Shown here: one piece after another, positions 35,577 through 46,949 of the stretch
How the letters are laid out: every line of letters starts with the position of its first letter
Numbering within the stretch: position 1 is the first letter of the stretch
DNA from: Chamaecrista fasciculata
Taxonomy: Eukaryota > Streptophyta > Magnoliopsida > Fabales > Fabaceae
Length of the DNA stretch: 64,000 bases
Direction: 5' to 3'
NCBI GenBank assembly: GCA_003254925.1
Contig: QANZ01018265.1
Coordinates: 10,212-74,211, forward strand
Program-made: the position numbers and the translations under genes
Notes under the pieces: generated by a model
Seen by the model: the letters and a program-made list of their open reading frames with translations, nothing else
Database searches by the model: none
What the model was told of the DNA's origin: nothing

Positions 35577-35877
35577 TTTTTAATGTGGGTTGACACAAGT
35601 GATTTTTGGACGAAAAACATTTATCTCATCATGGACCAGGGTTCGAATCCCCCCTCAAGCCACTTAATTCCACTTGGTGGGCATCCCTCCCCAAGAAAAT
35701 CCCTTGATGTCCAAGAGCTAATTGAGTAGCTGTTTTAAGTAAAACTGTTTGCGGTTTAGGCTTGTGCAGTAATTCTGGGTTAGACTTCTGTCGGCCTCTT
35801 CGACACGCCTCTGATGCCCTACCCGGTAGTTCTAGGAGTGTCTTCTCTTACTACCACTCTTAACTACCAAAAAAAAT
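35577..35877 (+). mobile_element. tRNA-derived SINE with target-site duplication
   Basis: A pol III B box, GGTTCGAATCC, is at 35640-35650. A degenerate A box (TGACACAAGTGA) lies about 48 bp upstream, at the spacing seen in tRNA-like heads. The body ends in an A-run (about 35870-35876). GTACTTTTTT flanks it at 35567-35576 and 35878-35887, a 10-bp target-site duplication. These are the marks of a plant SINE rather than a tRNA gene. About 300 bp in length. Confidence 0.75.
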
Positions 35878-35887
35878 GTACTTTTTT

Positions 35888-36929
35888 CTTTGTAAACATA
35901 GTAAAGTACATATGTTATGGTGAGGAATAAGGTTGGAGTGGAGTCTGGGTTATTATTTGTTACACTTCACTCTGAATATTTTTTAGTCAGAATTCACTTT
36001 GAATTTGTTATGCTAAATGCTGGTTTATGGTGATGAATAATTCTTCTGACTCTTTCAAATTTGATTAAAGGTCAATTATCATGACAATATTAGTTGATAA
36101 AAAATAAAAAAGGAATATAAAAATTCCAACTGACTATTAATTCTTTATTAGAGTCAATATATATACATTAATATTATGTTATTAAAAAAATCATCATTTA
36201 TTTTATTTACTAAAGTTTATCAAGTTTTTTTTTTCATTTTTTTTTCTCCTCTTCATAACTTTGCTTTCCATAGAAATGTAATGAAACCTTGAATATGAAT
36301 GCCCAATTAGATACGAGTGAAACTACTTGTCAATTGGAATATATACCTGATTTTTTTTTGATAAAGAATACATACCTGGTTTTTGGCACTCTTAAGAATA
36401 ACAATTATAATATCTTATCTAATAGAACTCGAGAAAAAAACCCATCAAAAGTACATGTTTGATTCTCTGCCATTCTTCCTCGTTTGTTCACATTATTCGC
36501 CTCATATCTTAAATGTTGAAGGGAATGAAGAAGGTAATACGAACCTTTGAAAACAGATAAACAGAAAGGGAATGAAGAAGATAATAAATAACATATATCT
36601 CTGACGCACGCATACATAAGATGCTTAAAATTACTTGTTAATTGAAAGCCATTTTAAGAGTATTAATTCGTAGTCTTCTGCAATTGAGAGAACCATTTGT
36701 GATACAGAACAAAAATGAGAGAAGGGAGCATCGACAAATAACAATGAGCATAGTATTTAAGATGTATTCCTTGACAATTTACTTAAGAGGATTTATATGA
36801 CACAACAATTCCAGAAAGAAATGCAAACCAAGAAATACACCAGCTTGCTCTCTGTTTGGTCTTTATTTCCTTACAAGCAAAATTTCAACTGACAGACACA
36901 TTGAACAAACAAGACAGACAGAGAGCATC
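35888..36929. other. AT-rich spacer and probable 3' UTR of the gamma-CA-like gene
   Basis: No gene seen. The stretch just right of about 36640 is probably 3' UTR of the minus-strand gene ending at 36930. The rest is AT-rich with poly-T tracts. Confidence 0.4.
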
Positions 36930-39900
36930 TCATATGGAAATGCCCAAGGACTTCTTAAACTTCTCAACCTCCAAATATACTGTGGAATAAGGAAGGAACT
37001 CTGAAAAATGTTCTCTGCTCAGATCATTTATTGCAACTGCAAGTTTCGGGATTTCTAAGGTTTCTTCATGGGTCAAAGTCCTCACAAACCTAGCCGGATT
37101 ACCGGCCCAAAGTTCACCTGACGGAATTCGCCTTCCCGGGGGAACCACTGATCCAGCTTCGAGGATTGAGTGTGTCTCCACCAATGAGCCTTCCATTAGA
37201 ATGGAATGCTGCCCAATAATGCACTCTGGCTCAATCGTGCAGGACCTCAAGAGGCTGTATGCACCGATTGTCACATATCTATCAATCAAAGACTCAGCTG
37301 GCAGGCCTGATGTACAGAAGGACGTGCGTACAATAATAAGGAACAGGTTCATGAATGATTAATCATAATTGAGCATAACATTTTGGATCACATGCTAGAT
37401 TTGAAACCAAGAAAGCAAATTCATGAAAACAGACAATGGAAAAACAACTACAAATAAGTACGCTTATTAGTTACTAACTTCACCTAATAACAATAAAACA
37501 GATTTTACTCATTTTTTTTTCTATTGTATTATAAACATGTACAAAATAGTGTCCAGGATAAAATCGAGCAATAATGGCAAGAACAAACTCGTTAAGAACA
37601 ATACATGGTAGCAGGAAAAATTTCAACTTACAATGTTAACAAGGGGGAGAACTAAGAGTTCAAAGTTATAATTGAATATATAATGGAAAAATTACTCCAA
37701 AAACGATATTCCATAGCAATTCCAAAAGTTTAATAAACATTTAAAATTAAACCAAATGAATAAGCGGTAGCAAGAAAATTTTTAACTTACAATAATGATA
37801 CCTCAACCAAATGAATCTCAATCTGAAAAACAAAGCATTTGCCTAAAACCTGAATCCTCAACCTTACAGAAAGGGAAAATAGAATATGAAAGGAATAAGA
37901 AGCTGATAAGGATCCACATCTTTCCATATCTCATGTGGAAGCAGGATGTCAGAACGCGTTTCCACTCTCCACATTTAGGAAGTGGCAGCATAGGAGTGAG
38001 TCATTTTTTTAGTGCATTCACGTAGTAGGATATCAGATATTTATATACCCCCCCCCCNCCCCCCCCCCCCAATCATTTTATCAGGTTTATTCTACTGGGT
38101 ATTGAGAGCTATATTGTGGGATTCTTGCAATTTTGTTTCTTCAATACAGTTTATTTCTCACTTTTTCCCTGCCTTCTTTTTACTTTACTGTGTGCCTTGG
38201 CTCCTATCAGAACCACAATATTGAAATTTATGAAGCAAAGTTTCCCGCACAGACAACAACAAAACTTTGATCATGCCATTGTCTTCATGTCTGGTCTTTG
38301 ATTGTGACATTGGAAGTTTCAGCGCCATGGTTGCTTGTTTAGTGGTCTTAACCAAGGCATGGTAGAGATAAAATGGATAAAGGAAGGGAGAGAAAGGGGA
38401 AGGAGGAAGAAAATGGCAGCTAATTATAATAAATGTTGCATAAGAACAAAATTGACATTCAAGAGCAAATTTGTAAGGTCACATCAGCATTAATGGTATA
38501 GTGCTAACAGAGTTCCCAAATAGATTTATTTGGAATGTTCTCAAATCTTTTGTGTTTACCTTGAACCAAACTATTTTAAGGGTAAATAAGAAAATTTAAA
38601 TACCATTTTGAGGACCAAAATAGAGTTTAAGCTATTACAAAACAAAAGCTCACAATCTTCTCAAACAAAACTACCCCAAAAAAAAGGCCTCTAGCTAGGG
38701 TCTCTGACAACTTCTGACCAAAAGGCATGGGGTAATCATCAATCAAGAATAGCACCAATCCATCTAAAGATTAACACGGTTTAACGTAAAATAATCCAAA
38801 CAGGCACTTGCATTGGAACAACTCCCTTCCAGCACCCTGGATGACTTATTATGAAAATAGGAAATAACTATCGATAAAAATAAGACTATGATCATTGATG
38901 TCAAATTTGTTTGTTAAGCAATTAAATATAATCTCAGGAACCACAGCACAGTGGCTCCAAATCCAAGGGGACAGCAAAAGGAAGTGAGATTCAAGAGCAC
39001 ACAATCCATTCCAAGCTCAACATTAGGGAGATAATTTAAAGAGAACCAGTTCAGTAGGATCAACAGAACTATCCAATGAAGAAAAAGATAGTTTAAGCTT
39101 AAGAAAGGGATAAAGTAGTTTGCAATTATAATGTACTCAGAAGATGAGCAACATCATAAATGCAGCTAACATAAAAAAATTCTTACCAACGAAACTAAGC
39201 TTTCAGACCTCCAACAGCAATAGCAAGACTAAAAAAGATAAAAAAATCTAAAAACAAAATAGATGCTACAATAATCAACCATACTGTTAGATTTTTAGGA
39301 GGTACATAACTTGGTTCTTGACTCCACATACATCCATGCAAATTGCAATCAGCTTGTAATTAAGGCCAAGAACAATGCAAACAACTCAAAGCACCAACAG
39401 TGAACCAGGTCGCCCTGAGTAGGAGCGCCGGATATCTTCGTCTATCTAAATTTAAGGGTGTGGTCTATGTGGAATATTCAACTACACTAGAAGTATTTAT
39501 ACATCAAGCCAAACTTAAGGCAATCAATCTACAGAAAGGAAGCTCCGGGCACCTAGGACCCTGATTCTATACAACCATTTCACTAATGAATTAGAGTAGG
39601 ATTTAGAGAGCAATACGCCTAATTATCACACGCCTGAGGTGTTTCATACACAGACGTATAAGAACATTCAAATTCCAGTGGCAAAAGCGGAAAATCTCCT
39701 CGTTGATGTCGAGTTTCCACAGAATGCAAGGGCAACGAAAAACATAGCAATCGAAATACGAAACGGAAAATAAGCCCAATTATAAGAAATACAAATAGGA
39801 GAAACCTGTTGGAGAAGACCAAGCGGCATGAATAACACATCGTTCCTGGACATTGGAGCAGAATCCGACAGTGATCTTGTTGAGATCACCACGGAGGACA

Positions 39901-40184
39901 GAGCCAGGCCAGACGGAGGCTCCATCATAGACGGTGACTTGGCCGGCGAGAACGACGTTTGGAGCCACGTAAGCGTCGACGGCGACTTTAGGGATCCACT
40001 GGCCCAATGGGATAATCTTCCTCTGTCCTCTGTAATCCCATTTCACTCGATCTGGAGAAGGCGCTATCGACTTTGTAGCCGCCTCTGTTGCTAGAGCACG
40101 AGCAAAGAGCTGTGGTTGAAGCTTGTGATTCGATGCAAGTGCCGTGGTTAGAGCTCTTCTGGAGAAGCGAGCTAGAGTCGCCAT
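36930..40184 (-). CDS. GAMMACAL: Gamma-carbonic-anhydrase-like protein, mitochondrial complex I subunit
   Basis: Two coding exons, 39806-40184 and 36930-37306, join in phase across GT/AG sites to give 251 aa, close to the family's usual 250-256. Residues 1 to about 40 are Arg/Ala/Ser-rich, a mitochondrial presequence. The rest is the left-handed beta-helix hexapeptide fold (VPAN-type repeats: VWPGSVLRGD, IEPECIIGQHSILMEGSLVE). Only one of the zinc-binding histidines of true gamma-CAs is kept (His119 in ERCVIHAAW). The pair normally in GHSAVLHG is replaced by GAYSLLRS (141-148), which assigns it to the CA-like (CAL1/CAL2) branch. Known role in plants: part of the matrix-facing gamma-CA trimer on the membrane arm of complex I, needed for assembly, probably without catalysis. 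Which CAL paralogue it is cannot be told. A GA-rich leader lies just upstream (40187-40206). The single intron is about 2.5 kb. Confidence 0.93.
37307..39805 (-). other. Large intron of the gamma-CA-like gene
   Basis: Bounded on the minus strand by GTTTC at the donor (39801-39805) and ATCAG at the acceptor. Contains a poly-C run with one N at about 38050-38070, a likely assembly-difficult site. Otherwise AT-rich; I recognise no gene or element in it. The plus-strand ORFs at 37795-38301 are not supported. Confidence 0.75.
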
Positions 40185-40644
40185 GAGAGATGAGAGAGAG
40201 AGAGAGCTGAAAGAGAGACTGTAAGATCAAGAATCGAAGGATCCGTGATGTGTGTGTGGGTTTGCAAGATGAAACAGTGATATGGGCCTCGGGCCCACTT
40301 TCAAAGAGGGTGGTCCTTTGTTTTTGGGCTTTCGTTTCAATGTGTTTTTTTAAGAGCCCGTTCTCTCCTAGGAGTTCTGGGCATTTGTGTCCTTTGGGCC
40401 CTTTGGTTGTTTGGTGTTTTACTTTTTTTATTCACTACAGAAAACAATTATCATGATATCTAAATGTAATTTTTTTTATTTTAAAAATTGCAGTCATTCT
40501 AAGTAGAGTTGAGATTTTTATGAGTTTAAGCTCTTATTGTTTAGGCCAGTTTGAATATGTTTTTCAAAATAACTTAAATTCATGAGAAATTGTGGGGACA
40601 ATAATTGAGTAACATATTCTCAATAATATATATATATATATATA
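40185..40644. other. Upstream region of the gamma-CA-like gene
   Basis: Probable 5' UTR (GA-repeat, 40187-40206) and promoter on the minus strand. No clear TATA box. A TA microsatellite (about 40626-40645) ends just before the small Helitron. The ORF at 40250-40456 is not supported. Confidence 0.4.
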
Positions 40645-40825
40645 TCTAATATTATATGGCTCCACCCCTTCCTGGTGGTCCATGTTTAAAACTATAGTCT
40701 ATGAAATTAAAAATAAGAGAAAATTTACTATTTGGTCTCTCTTTCTTTACTAAGTTAACAATTTAGTCCCTTATTTATTTTACATACATATTTGCGTGCC
40801 CGTTAGGGCATGCAAAGCCCCTAGT
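40645..40825 (+). mobile_element. Small non-autonomous Helitron
   Basis: The 3' end has a hairpin GCGTGCCC-GTTA-GGGCATGC (about 40793-40812), then AAAGCC and the terminal CTAGT at 40821-40825, followed by T. A 5' TC preceded by A is found at 40645, giving 181 bp. The hairpin sequence differs from that of the Helitron at 27598, so it was mobilised by another family. The 5' end is inferred only from the dinucleotide and context. Confidence 0.6.
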
Positions 40826-42384
40826 TATATTATATGTGTGAGGGTGCTTTGGTTAGTCAAAAATAATTAAATTAAAAATTAAAAAAAAAAGAAATAAACA
40901 TGTGAAATTTTATAATTGGCTAATTTTATTGATAATGGGAGAGAGAAAGTAATAGATGGGATTTAATAAAGTGAAAACTTATTATTTGGTCTTTTAATTT
41001 TCACACTTCTAACGATTTAGTCCTTGAATAATAGAGATATACAATTTAGTCACTGAATTATCTCATCATACATTATAAGAAAATATATTTCTAGTAACGA
41101 CTTTCAACAATGGTATCAAAAATAAAGAATTAACGGTGAGGGTTAGACTATGATGCAAAGTTTGATTCTTGACATGTGATGCAATAAGTCATGAACCAAT
41201 AAGATCATGACACGTGGAATGGTTAGTTGTATGTAACTAGTGATATGACTCCATACACAGTTTTGATTGGTTAAAAAGATTTTTTATTTTATTTTTCAGC
41301 CTTAAATTACCTAATTCTTCCACGTGTTATAATCTAATTGGCTTAGGACCCATTGCATCTCATGCCCCTAAACAAACTTTGCTAACCCTAATGGTGAAAT
41401 GTGTCACTAAGGAGGAAAAAAGAGGGGAAGAGGAGATATTTCTGACCTCTTTTTCTTTTTTGAAAAGTTAAAAAATTACAAAGAAGAGGATGAGGTATTA
41501 ACTTGTAATCTCTCATCCTCTTTCTCCCTTCACAAATTTTAAATACCTCAAATTAAAATATTTTATTGGAGGAGTTGTTTCACAAACAAATGAGAGAATA
41601 AAATGATTCACTAAAGAATCGTTCAATTTAATTAAAATATTAAAATTGCATCTTGATCAAATATTAGAATTTAGGTTCATTATATTATGAAAAATCATTT
41701 CACTCATTGATCACCAAATATTTGAAAACACTTGAATTTTCTGAATTTAGTTTTGTATAAAAATGATGGGTGGCAACTTTTTTTGTCATGAAAGCTTTTA
41801 ATTAGTAACAAGGTTTGGATAAGAGGGCGACGCACTGACGATTAGCAACTGGTGACTCTACTTGACGCGACCACCCACTACTAATCTTCATTTAGAACTT
41901 CTTTTAATAATTAAGTGAATGAACTTGTCATTCCTTTTGTGAATTCTTTCGCCTTAGCAATTAAGTGAACTTATCAATCAAACTAAACACAAATCATCCT
42001 CGAGTGTGAAGAGTATTCTTTTTAATTCTATTTATAAATAACTTACATCAAATTATTTTCATCTATTCTCTCAAATTTTGTTTTTCACTAATTGATCTTC
42101 TCTTAAAAAATTCTCTTACATCGTTCTACGTAGAATTTTTCAATCAATCACTAATTGATAAGTTTTCTAATTATGTGAAATATAATTATACTTCGGGTGT
42201 CGCAAATCCATTCTTTTTCATCGTGAATTTTGTTGACATAAATATGAGACCGTTACTTCACCAATCAAAAAAAATATACAAGGACATTACATTTTTTAGG
42301 GCAGTAAATTGGGAGGGGCAACAATTAAAAACTAGTTGGCTCATCAGGTAACGTTCAGCCATTATATATTTTTGAAAATTTTAT
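40826..42384. other. Gene-free intergenic DNA
   Basis: AT-rich with short TTTAGTCC-type repeat fragments near 40980-41060. No gene or complete element recognised. The last nine bases (AAATTTTAT) are the left duplication of the next MITE. Confidence 0.4.
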
Positions 42385-42977
42385 GAGGAAACCTATTATT
42401 TGGTCCCTCCTTTTTCACAGTTTCAACTATTTGGTCTCTGCATTTTCGAAATACACTATTTGGTCCCTCATTTTTCACAGTTTCAGTTATTTGGTCTCTG
42501 CATTTTCGAAATACACTATTTGGTCCCTCAAAAATTAGAAATGTGAACTCGTTAGTCCCTGTAGCCAATCTCCATTATAAACACTGATAACCTTGTCATT
42601 AAGTGCACATATAACACGTTAAATGCCATATATTTAACTATTTGGGACCATCAAGGATTTTAGATTTGAGAATGATTCAATAGTTTGTCTTATGGAAGCT
42701 TCACGTGTAATACAAATATTTGGATCTGACTCAATTTTAGGCTGGTTTAATTGTGTTTGTTGATCCAATTTGGTTAGTTTAGGTGATTAAAATGCCAAAG
42801 TGGCATTTAACGGTGCTATATAAGCATTTAACATCTGATAGTTGACGATTATAATAAACGAGGGACTAAATAGTTGACATTTTTTTATTTTTGAGAGACC
42901 AAATAGTCTATTTAAAAAATGCAGGGACCAAATAGTTGAAACTGTGAATAAGGAGGGACCAAATAGTCGGTTTCCTC
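42385..42977. mobile_element. Foldback MITE with perfect 9-bp duplication (Mutator-like)
   Basis: 593 bp starting GAGGAAACCTATTATTTGG and ending CCAAATAGTCGGTTTCCTC. AAATTTTAT stands on both sides (42376-42384 and 42978-42986), a perfect 9-bp target-site duplication, which fits Mutator-like elements. The left arm carries a roughly 60-bp internal tandem duplication (TTTCACAGTTTCA...TTTGGTCCCTC, twice). No transposase. The minus-strand ORF 42362-42568 reads this duplicated arm and is not a protein. Confidence 0.85.
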
Positions 42978-43628
42978 AAATTTTATATATACACGAAGTG
43001 TGTTTACACTTACACCAAGTCAAGCCAACCCGATTTATCAAGAGCCTAGTAAGAACTCGAATGATCCTTTCAATTTTTTAAGTTGGCTCTACACAGGCTG
43101 TACACATTTATGATACTCAGATGCTTTAGTTTGAAATAAACGATTACGACTAATGCAAGCCCTTTACCTCATAATTAATTAGCATAATTTAATATCAATT
43201 AATCTTGTGCCGCTGTTGCGTATCTTAAACCAAATCCTCAGTCCCTTTAGAATAAAAGTTCTCTATACCTAATTCATCAACAAACAAACAAAAAAAAGCA
43301 GGAAAAAGAAGAAGACTAAAAAAGTCGATAAAAATTGCAAACAAATTTGTACAGAATAGTCACCGTCTTAAACCAAAAATCATCATATTAATACCACATA
43401 TATATAATCCAATTCCTATCTTCCTCTCGCTTTCTGTTTTTTTTTTCAAAATAATATTAAGATCAGAGTAAAACAAGCAGAAGGAAGTACACAGATCCAG
43501 CAAGAAAACAATCGGTCTTTGCATTGAGATCAAGAAGAGAGAAGCGATAAGCAATAACAGAAGCAGATCTACGATATACAGTCTTAATACTTAAAAACTT
43601 TATACCGAATAGTGAGTAGGGATGGTAA
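42978..43628. other. Intergenic DNA and 3' UTR of the next gene
   Basis: No gene or repeat recognised. The part right of about 43360 is probably 3' UTR of the minus-strand DUF3339 gene. Confidence 0.4.
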
Positions 43629-43838
43629 CTAGCCAGTGTAGATGTGAACGCCGATGGCGACGAGGAAGATGGTGATGAGGCCGAAGTAGATGATGGCGTG
43701 AACGAGAATGGAAGCGCCACTAGTATGCATATTTCCGAACTCGATGACGCGGCCTCGTCCTGGAATCTGAAACAGAAGGCCTGGGCTCAACAGCACAAAC
43801 AGCACCACCGCTATCACCACTGGCCCCCAATCTGCCAT
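43629..43838 (-). CDS. DUF3339 small membrane protein, copy 1
   Basis: A 69-aa single-exon protein starting MADWGPVVIAVVLFVLLSPG. Residues 6-24 and about 45-66 are membrane segments joined by a short polar loop with the family motif LLFQIPGRGR...EFGN...TSG.SILVHAIIYF. This is the plant-specific DUF3339 family, which is always about 68-70 aa. Membrane location is clear from sequence; the biochemical role is unknown. It faces away from the gamma-CA-like gene's promoter and has a homologue 2.3 kb upstream on the same strand, a tandem pair. The start is fixed by the conserved MADWGP beginning. Confidence 0.93.
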   Translation of the reverse strand: MADWGPVVIAVVLFVLLSPGLLFQIPGRGRVIEFGNMHTSGASILVHAIIYFGLITIFLVAIGVHIYTG

Positions 43839-44276
43839 TAATTAGGACGCAGCGAGCGACGACAGTGATCGAATCTTCTTGAGAATGAGCAGAGAAAAGG
43901 GAAGGAAAAGAAAAGAGAGGATCTGAGAAGCAGAGAGATCAGAAGGAGTAAAAAGGGGATTTGAGAATGGAGGAGACACAAAGCGACGAAAAAGGGATCG
44001 ATTATGAAGAAATGTGAAGTAGTGGTGAGGAGTGGGAACTTTCGCGTGACACGTGAACTTAATAGTGCTTCTTCGCTTTCTCTATTATATTTTCGTACTA
44101 CTATATTATTTTATTTATTTTAGAGTTTAAAAAAGAAGTAACTTCAATAAAACCGTTTCCAATGGTCAATGGAGCTGTGGAGGAAGAAGTGCTTACTAAC
44201 TATGGTCAAAAGCGCTTTTGAGGAAACTTGCAACAATTTAAAAAAACTACAAGTAAATTATGATCTGATTATTAAA
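43839..44276. other. Upstream region of DUF3339 copy 1
   Basis: Purine-rich on the plus strand near 43880-43960, that is a CT-rich leader on the gene strand. CACGTG at about 44049 is a G-box (ACACGTGA) about 210 bp from the start codon. No other feature recognised. Confidence 0.35.
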
Positions 44277-44745
44277 GGACAAAGTCTTATTTTGGTCCCT
44301 TATGTTAGTTCGAATTTCTGTTTTGGACTCTCAAGTTTTTTTTGTTCCATTTTGATTCTTCATGTTTGCTTAGAGTTCTGTTTTAATCCTTCAATTTTCC
44401 AAAAGGTTCCACCATTAGTCTTTGATTATTTTCCATCCACTTTTTCATTAAAAAAAGCTAAAAAAAAACTAACTTTCAACTCCCAACAATTTTGAACTTT
44501 TGCATTAAAATCCTTCCCTTTTGTTAAAAAGCAAAATTGTTGGGAGATGAAAGTTATTTATTTATTTTTTTTAACAGAAAAAGTAGATGGAAAAGAGTCG
44601 GGGATTGACGGTGAAATTTTTTTAAAAACTTGAGGGACCAAAACAAAACTTTGAGCAAACATGAGGGACCAAAACAGAACAAAAAAAATTGATAGATCAA
44701 AACAGAACTTTGAAAAAAAAGAAAGACCAAAATAAGACTTTGACC
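44277..44745. mobile_element. Foldback MITE between the DUF3339 copies
   Basis: 469 bp. Arms start GGACAAAGTCTTATTTTGGTC and are mirrored at the right end by GACCAAAATAAGACTTTGACC. The inner arms again pair (CTCCCAACAATTTTG with CAAAATTGTTGGGAG). GATTATTA lies next to both ends, an imperfect 8-9 bp duplication offset by one base. No protein. Confidence 0.65.
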
Positions 44746-45929
44746 GATTATTATGTTTTAAAAAATAAAAATTATACAATTTTTAATTTTTAAAACATAA
44801 TTATAGTCAAGTTGATATTTTTATTTAAGATATTAATTATTAATTATCATATCAATAAAATTTAAAAACACATTAAGTTTATTATAAAATTTCAGTTATG
44901 TTTTTATAATAAAGATGATAAAATAATTGTACTTACTTATTTTAATGATTAAATTTTGTAATTTTATATTTTAAGAATTAGATTTAAATTTTTTTACTCA
45001 AAAGTATTTTGTTTTATAATAAAACTCAAATACCGAATTGCCGTTCTGGCTTTTATCAATGGCTCTGATATTCTTGAGATATAAACATTATTTCCCAAAT
45101 TTCGAAAACCTTTTTGGAACTTGCAAAGTTTCTTGAGAATATATATATACTCGATGAATTCTGTCATAACGCTAGCGTTATTGTGATATTGTCCAATTCC
45201 AGCTCAAGTCGGTTGGGCTGACAATTTATTTTGAAGTTATTTTCTCTAGAATTATTTTTCTGACTCTTTAGTAGTGATATTAATCCATCAATTTTGGACC
45301 CCATTCAAAACGTTGGCTCGCTTTGATGAATGGAAGAACCGAAGAAGAAAATCCAGAATATTTCTTTTGTCATAATATGATAATAAAAATAATATATAAT
45401 AATTTACAAAAATTTATTAATATACCAATAAAAAAATTCTTGATCTCTTTTCTTTATGTTTTTCTATTTATTTTTATAAATCTTAATAATCTATGTCTCA
45501 GAAAAAATATATATAAATGGTAAAAGTGTAATTTTGGTCCTTTATTCATGTGAACTTTTCATGTCAATTATCTTAATTAACACCTCCAATCATCAGGATA
45601 ACAGTAATGAAACATTTTGAAAAAGATTTAGGACAATATCACATGTATATATGTAACTATAAAATGGCAAGAAGCTACGGAAGAAGAAAAAGAAATCAAA
45701 TTGGCGTAGTTGGGAAAGAAGCTTTCAATTCTCATGATATATATATGTAACATATACAACCATATTAAACTTCAAACAAATGAAAGTAAAATAACAAGGA
45801 TTATGAAACTAAAACAATACCTAATTAAAATAGAATAATCACACCCAAAGTAGATCAAAATAGATGAATCACACAATGAAATCTAAGTGTTTGAAATATA
45901 CAAATTAATTGATGAATGATGTTAGCTAG
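44746..45929. other. AT-rich intergenic DNA
   Basis: No gene recognised; the ORF at 45323-45523 is AT-rich noise. Probable 3' UTR of DUF3339 copy 2 right of about 45750. Confidence 0.4.
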
Positions 45930-46142
45930 CTAGGTTCCGGTATGAATATGGATGCCAATAGCCAAGACGAGAATGGTAAAAAGCACAAAGTAAATAATAG
46001 TGTGAACGAGAATGGCCCTTCCATTGGTCTTGAAGCTACCAAATTCAACGTAGCGTGAGTTTCCTGGTATCTGAAAAAGCAATCCAGGAGACAGAAGAAT
46101 GAATAGTAATAAACCCACCACAACTGGTGCCCAGTCTAACAT
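45930..46142 (-). CDS. DUF3339 small membrane protein, copy 2
   Basis: A 70-aa single-exon protein starting MLDWAPVVVGLLLFILLSPG, clearly paralogous to copy 1 over its full length (shared LLSPGLLFQIPG, EFGS/EFGN, ILVH.IIYF, AIG.HI.TG). Two membrane segments at about 7-25 and 45-66. Divergence in the loop (NSRYVEFGSFKTNGR) shows an old tandem duplication. Function unknown. A long TA microsatellite lies only 32 bp upstream of the start codon, where the core promoter should be. Confidence 0.92.
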   Translation of the reverse strand: MLDWAPVVVGLLLFILLSPGLLFQIPGNSRYVEFGSFKTNGRAILVHTIIYFVLFTILVLAIGIHIHTGT

Positions 46143-46171
46143 TATGCCTAGCTAGTTACCTCTTCTGATCT

Positions 46172-46174
<3 letters not shown>

Positions 46175-46220
<46 letters not shown>

Positions 46221-46222
46221 GT
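46175..46222. repeat. TA microsatellite in the DUF3339 copy 2 promoter
   Basis: About 48 bp of almost pure TA, broken once by TT, 32-80 bp upstream of the start codon on the gene strand. It may supply the TATA function. Length polymorphism is likely. Confidence 0.8.
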
Positions 46223-46400
46223 GAGTGTGTGTGTTTGTTTGCTTCTCTCACGTATATATGGAACAGTGTACTTCTAGTAATTCACCCACTTCACAAACTC
46301 CTTCCCCATTTTATACCTCACAGTGCACGGGCATCACTCCATGTTATAATATTAATATTCATGTAGATCTTTATATATTTGATCTGTATACTTTGCTTTT

Positions 46401-46899
46401 CACTAAAATCTCATTTTGATACCTTTTGTATTCACCTTTTTCTCAATTTAGTCCCTCTTATATATATATTTCTCTACTTAATTAATTTATTCTTTCACAA
46501 ATTATTTTGTCATTAATTTTAGTCCCTCTATATAGTTACTTTATTAACCTAATTATATAACAACGTTAATTAAAATTTTAGTCACACAAACATATATTTT
46601 TTTCTTTATTAAAGTTAACTATTATATGTAATTTTCTAGATTTGTTAAGATTTTACATAAACTTAATAGATTTTTTTATAAATTTCTTTGTGTTAGTTAA
46701 AATATTACATTATTAACTAATGTTATTATGATTTTAAATACCAATAATTTCTCATAAATTTAATTAGTTAAATATTATATAGAATGATTGATATTGATAA
46801 TATAACAATTTGTGGAGGACTAAATTGAGAAGAAATATCTATGGGAAATTAAATTGAAAAAATATTAATATGTGAAGGACCAATATTGAATTTCAGTCT
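46401..46899. mobile_element. TIR/foldback MITE, family shared with 53397-53868
   Basis: Left arm ACTAAAATCTCATTTTGATA...CAATTTAGTCCCTC is mirrored by the right arm GGACTAAATTGAGAA...TTGAATTTCAGTC. The same TTTAGTCC-type arms and AT-rich core occur in CBS-gene intron 11. Ends are approximate and no target duplication is evident. Confidence 0.5.
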
Positions 46900-46949
46900 T
46901 TTGGTTTTTTTTTTCATTACTTTTTGTCTATCGTCATGATCAGTAGGAG

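Noticed and set aside
35596-35660. Possible tRNA gene (B box GGTTCGAATCC)
   Set aside because: No acceptor or anticodon stem pairs; the A-run tail and 10-bp duplication identify a SINE.
37795-38301. Plus-strand ORFs in the gamma-CA-like intron
   Set aside because: One crosses a poly-C/N run; none has recognisable protein features.
40250-40456. ORF just upstream of the gamma-CA-like gene
   Set aside because: Hydrophobic, Phe/Cys-rich reading of promoter DNA with no family signature.
42362-42568. Minus-strand ORF with a repeated GPNSVFRKCRDQ peptide
   Set aside because: It is the antisense reading of the internally duplicated arm of a foldback MITE.
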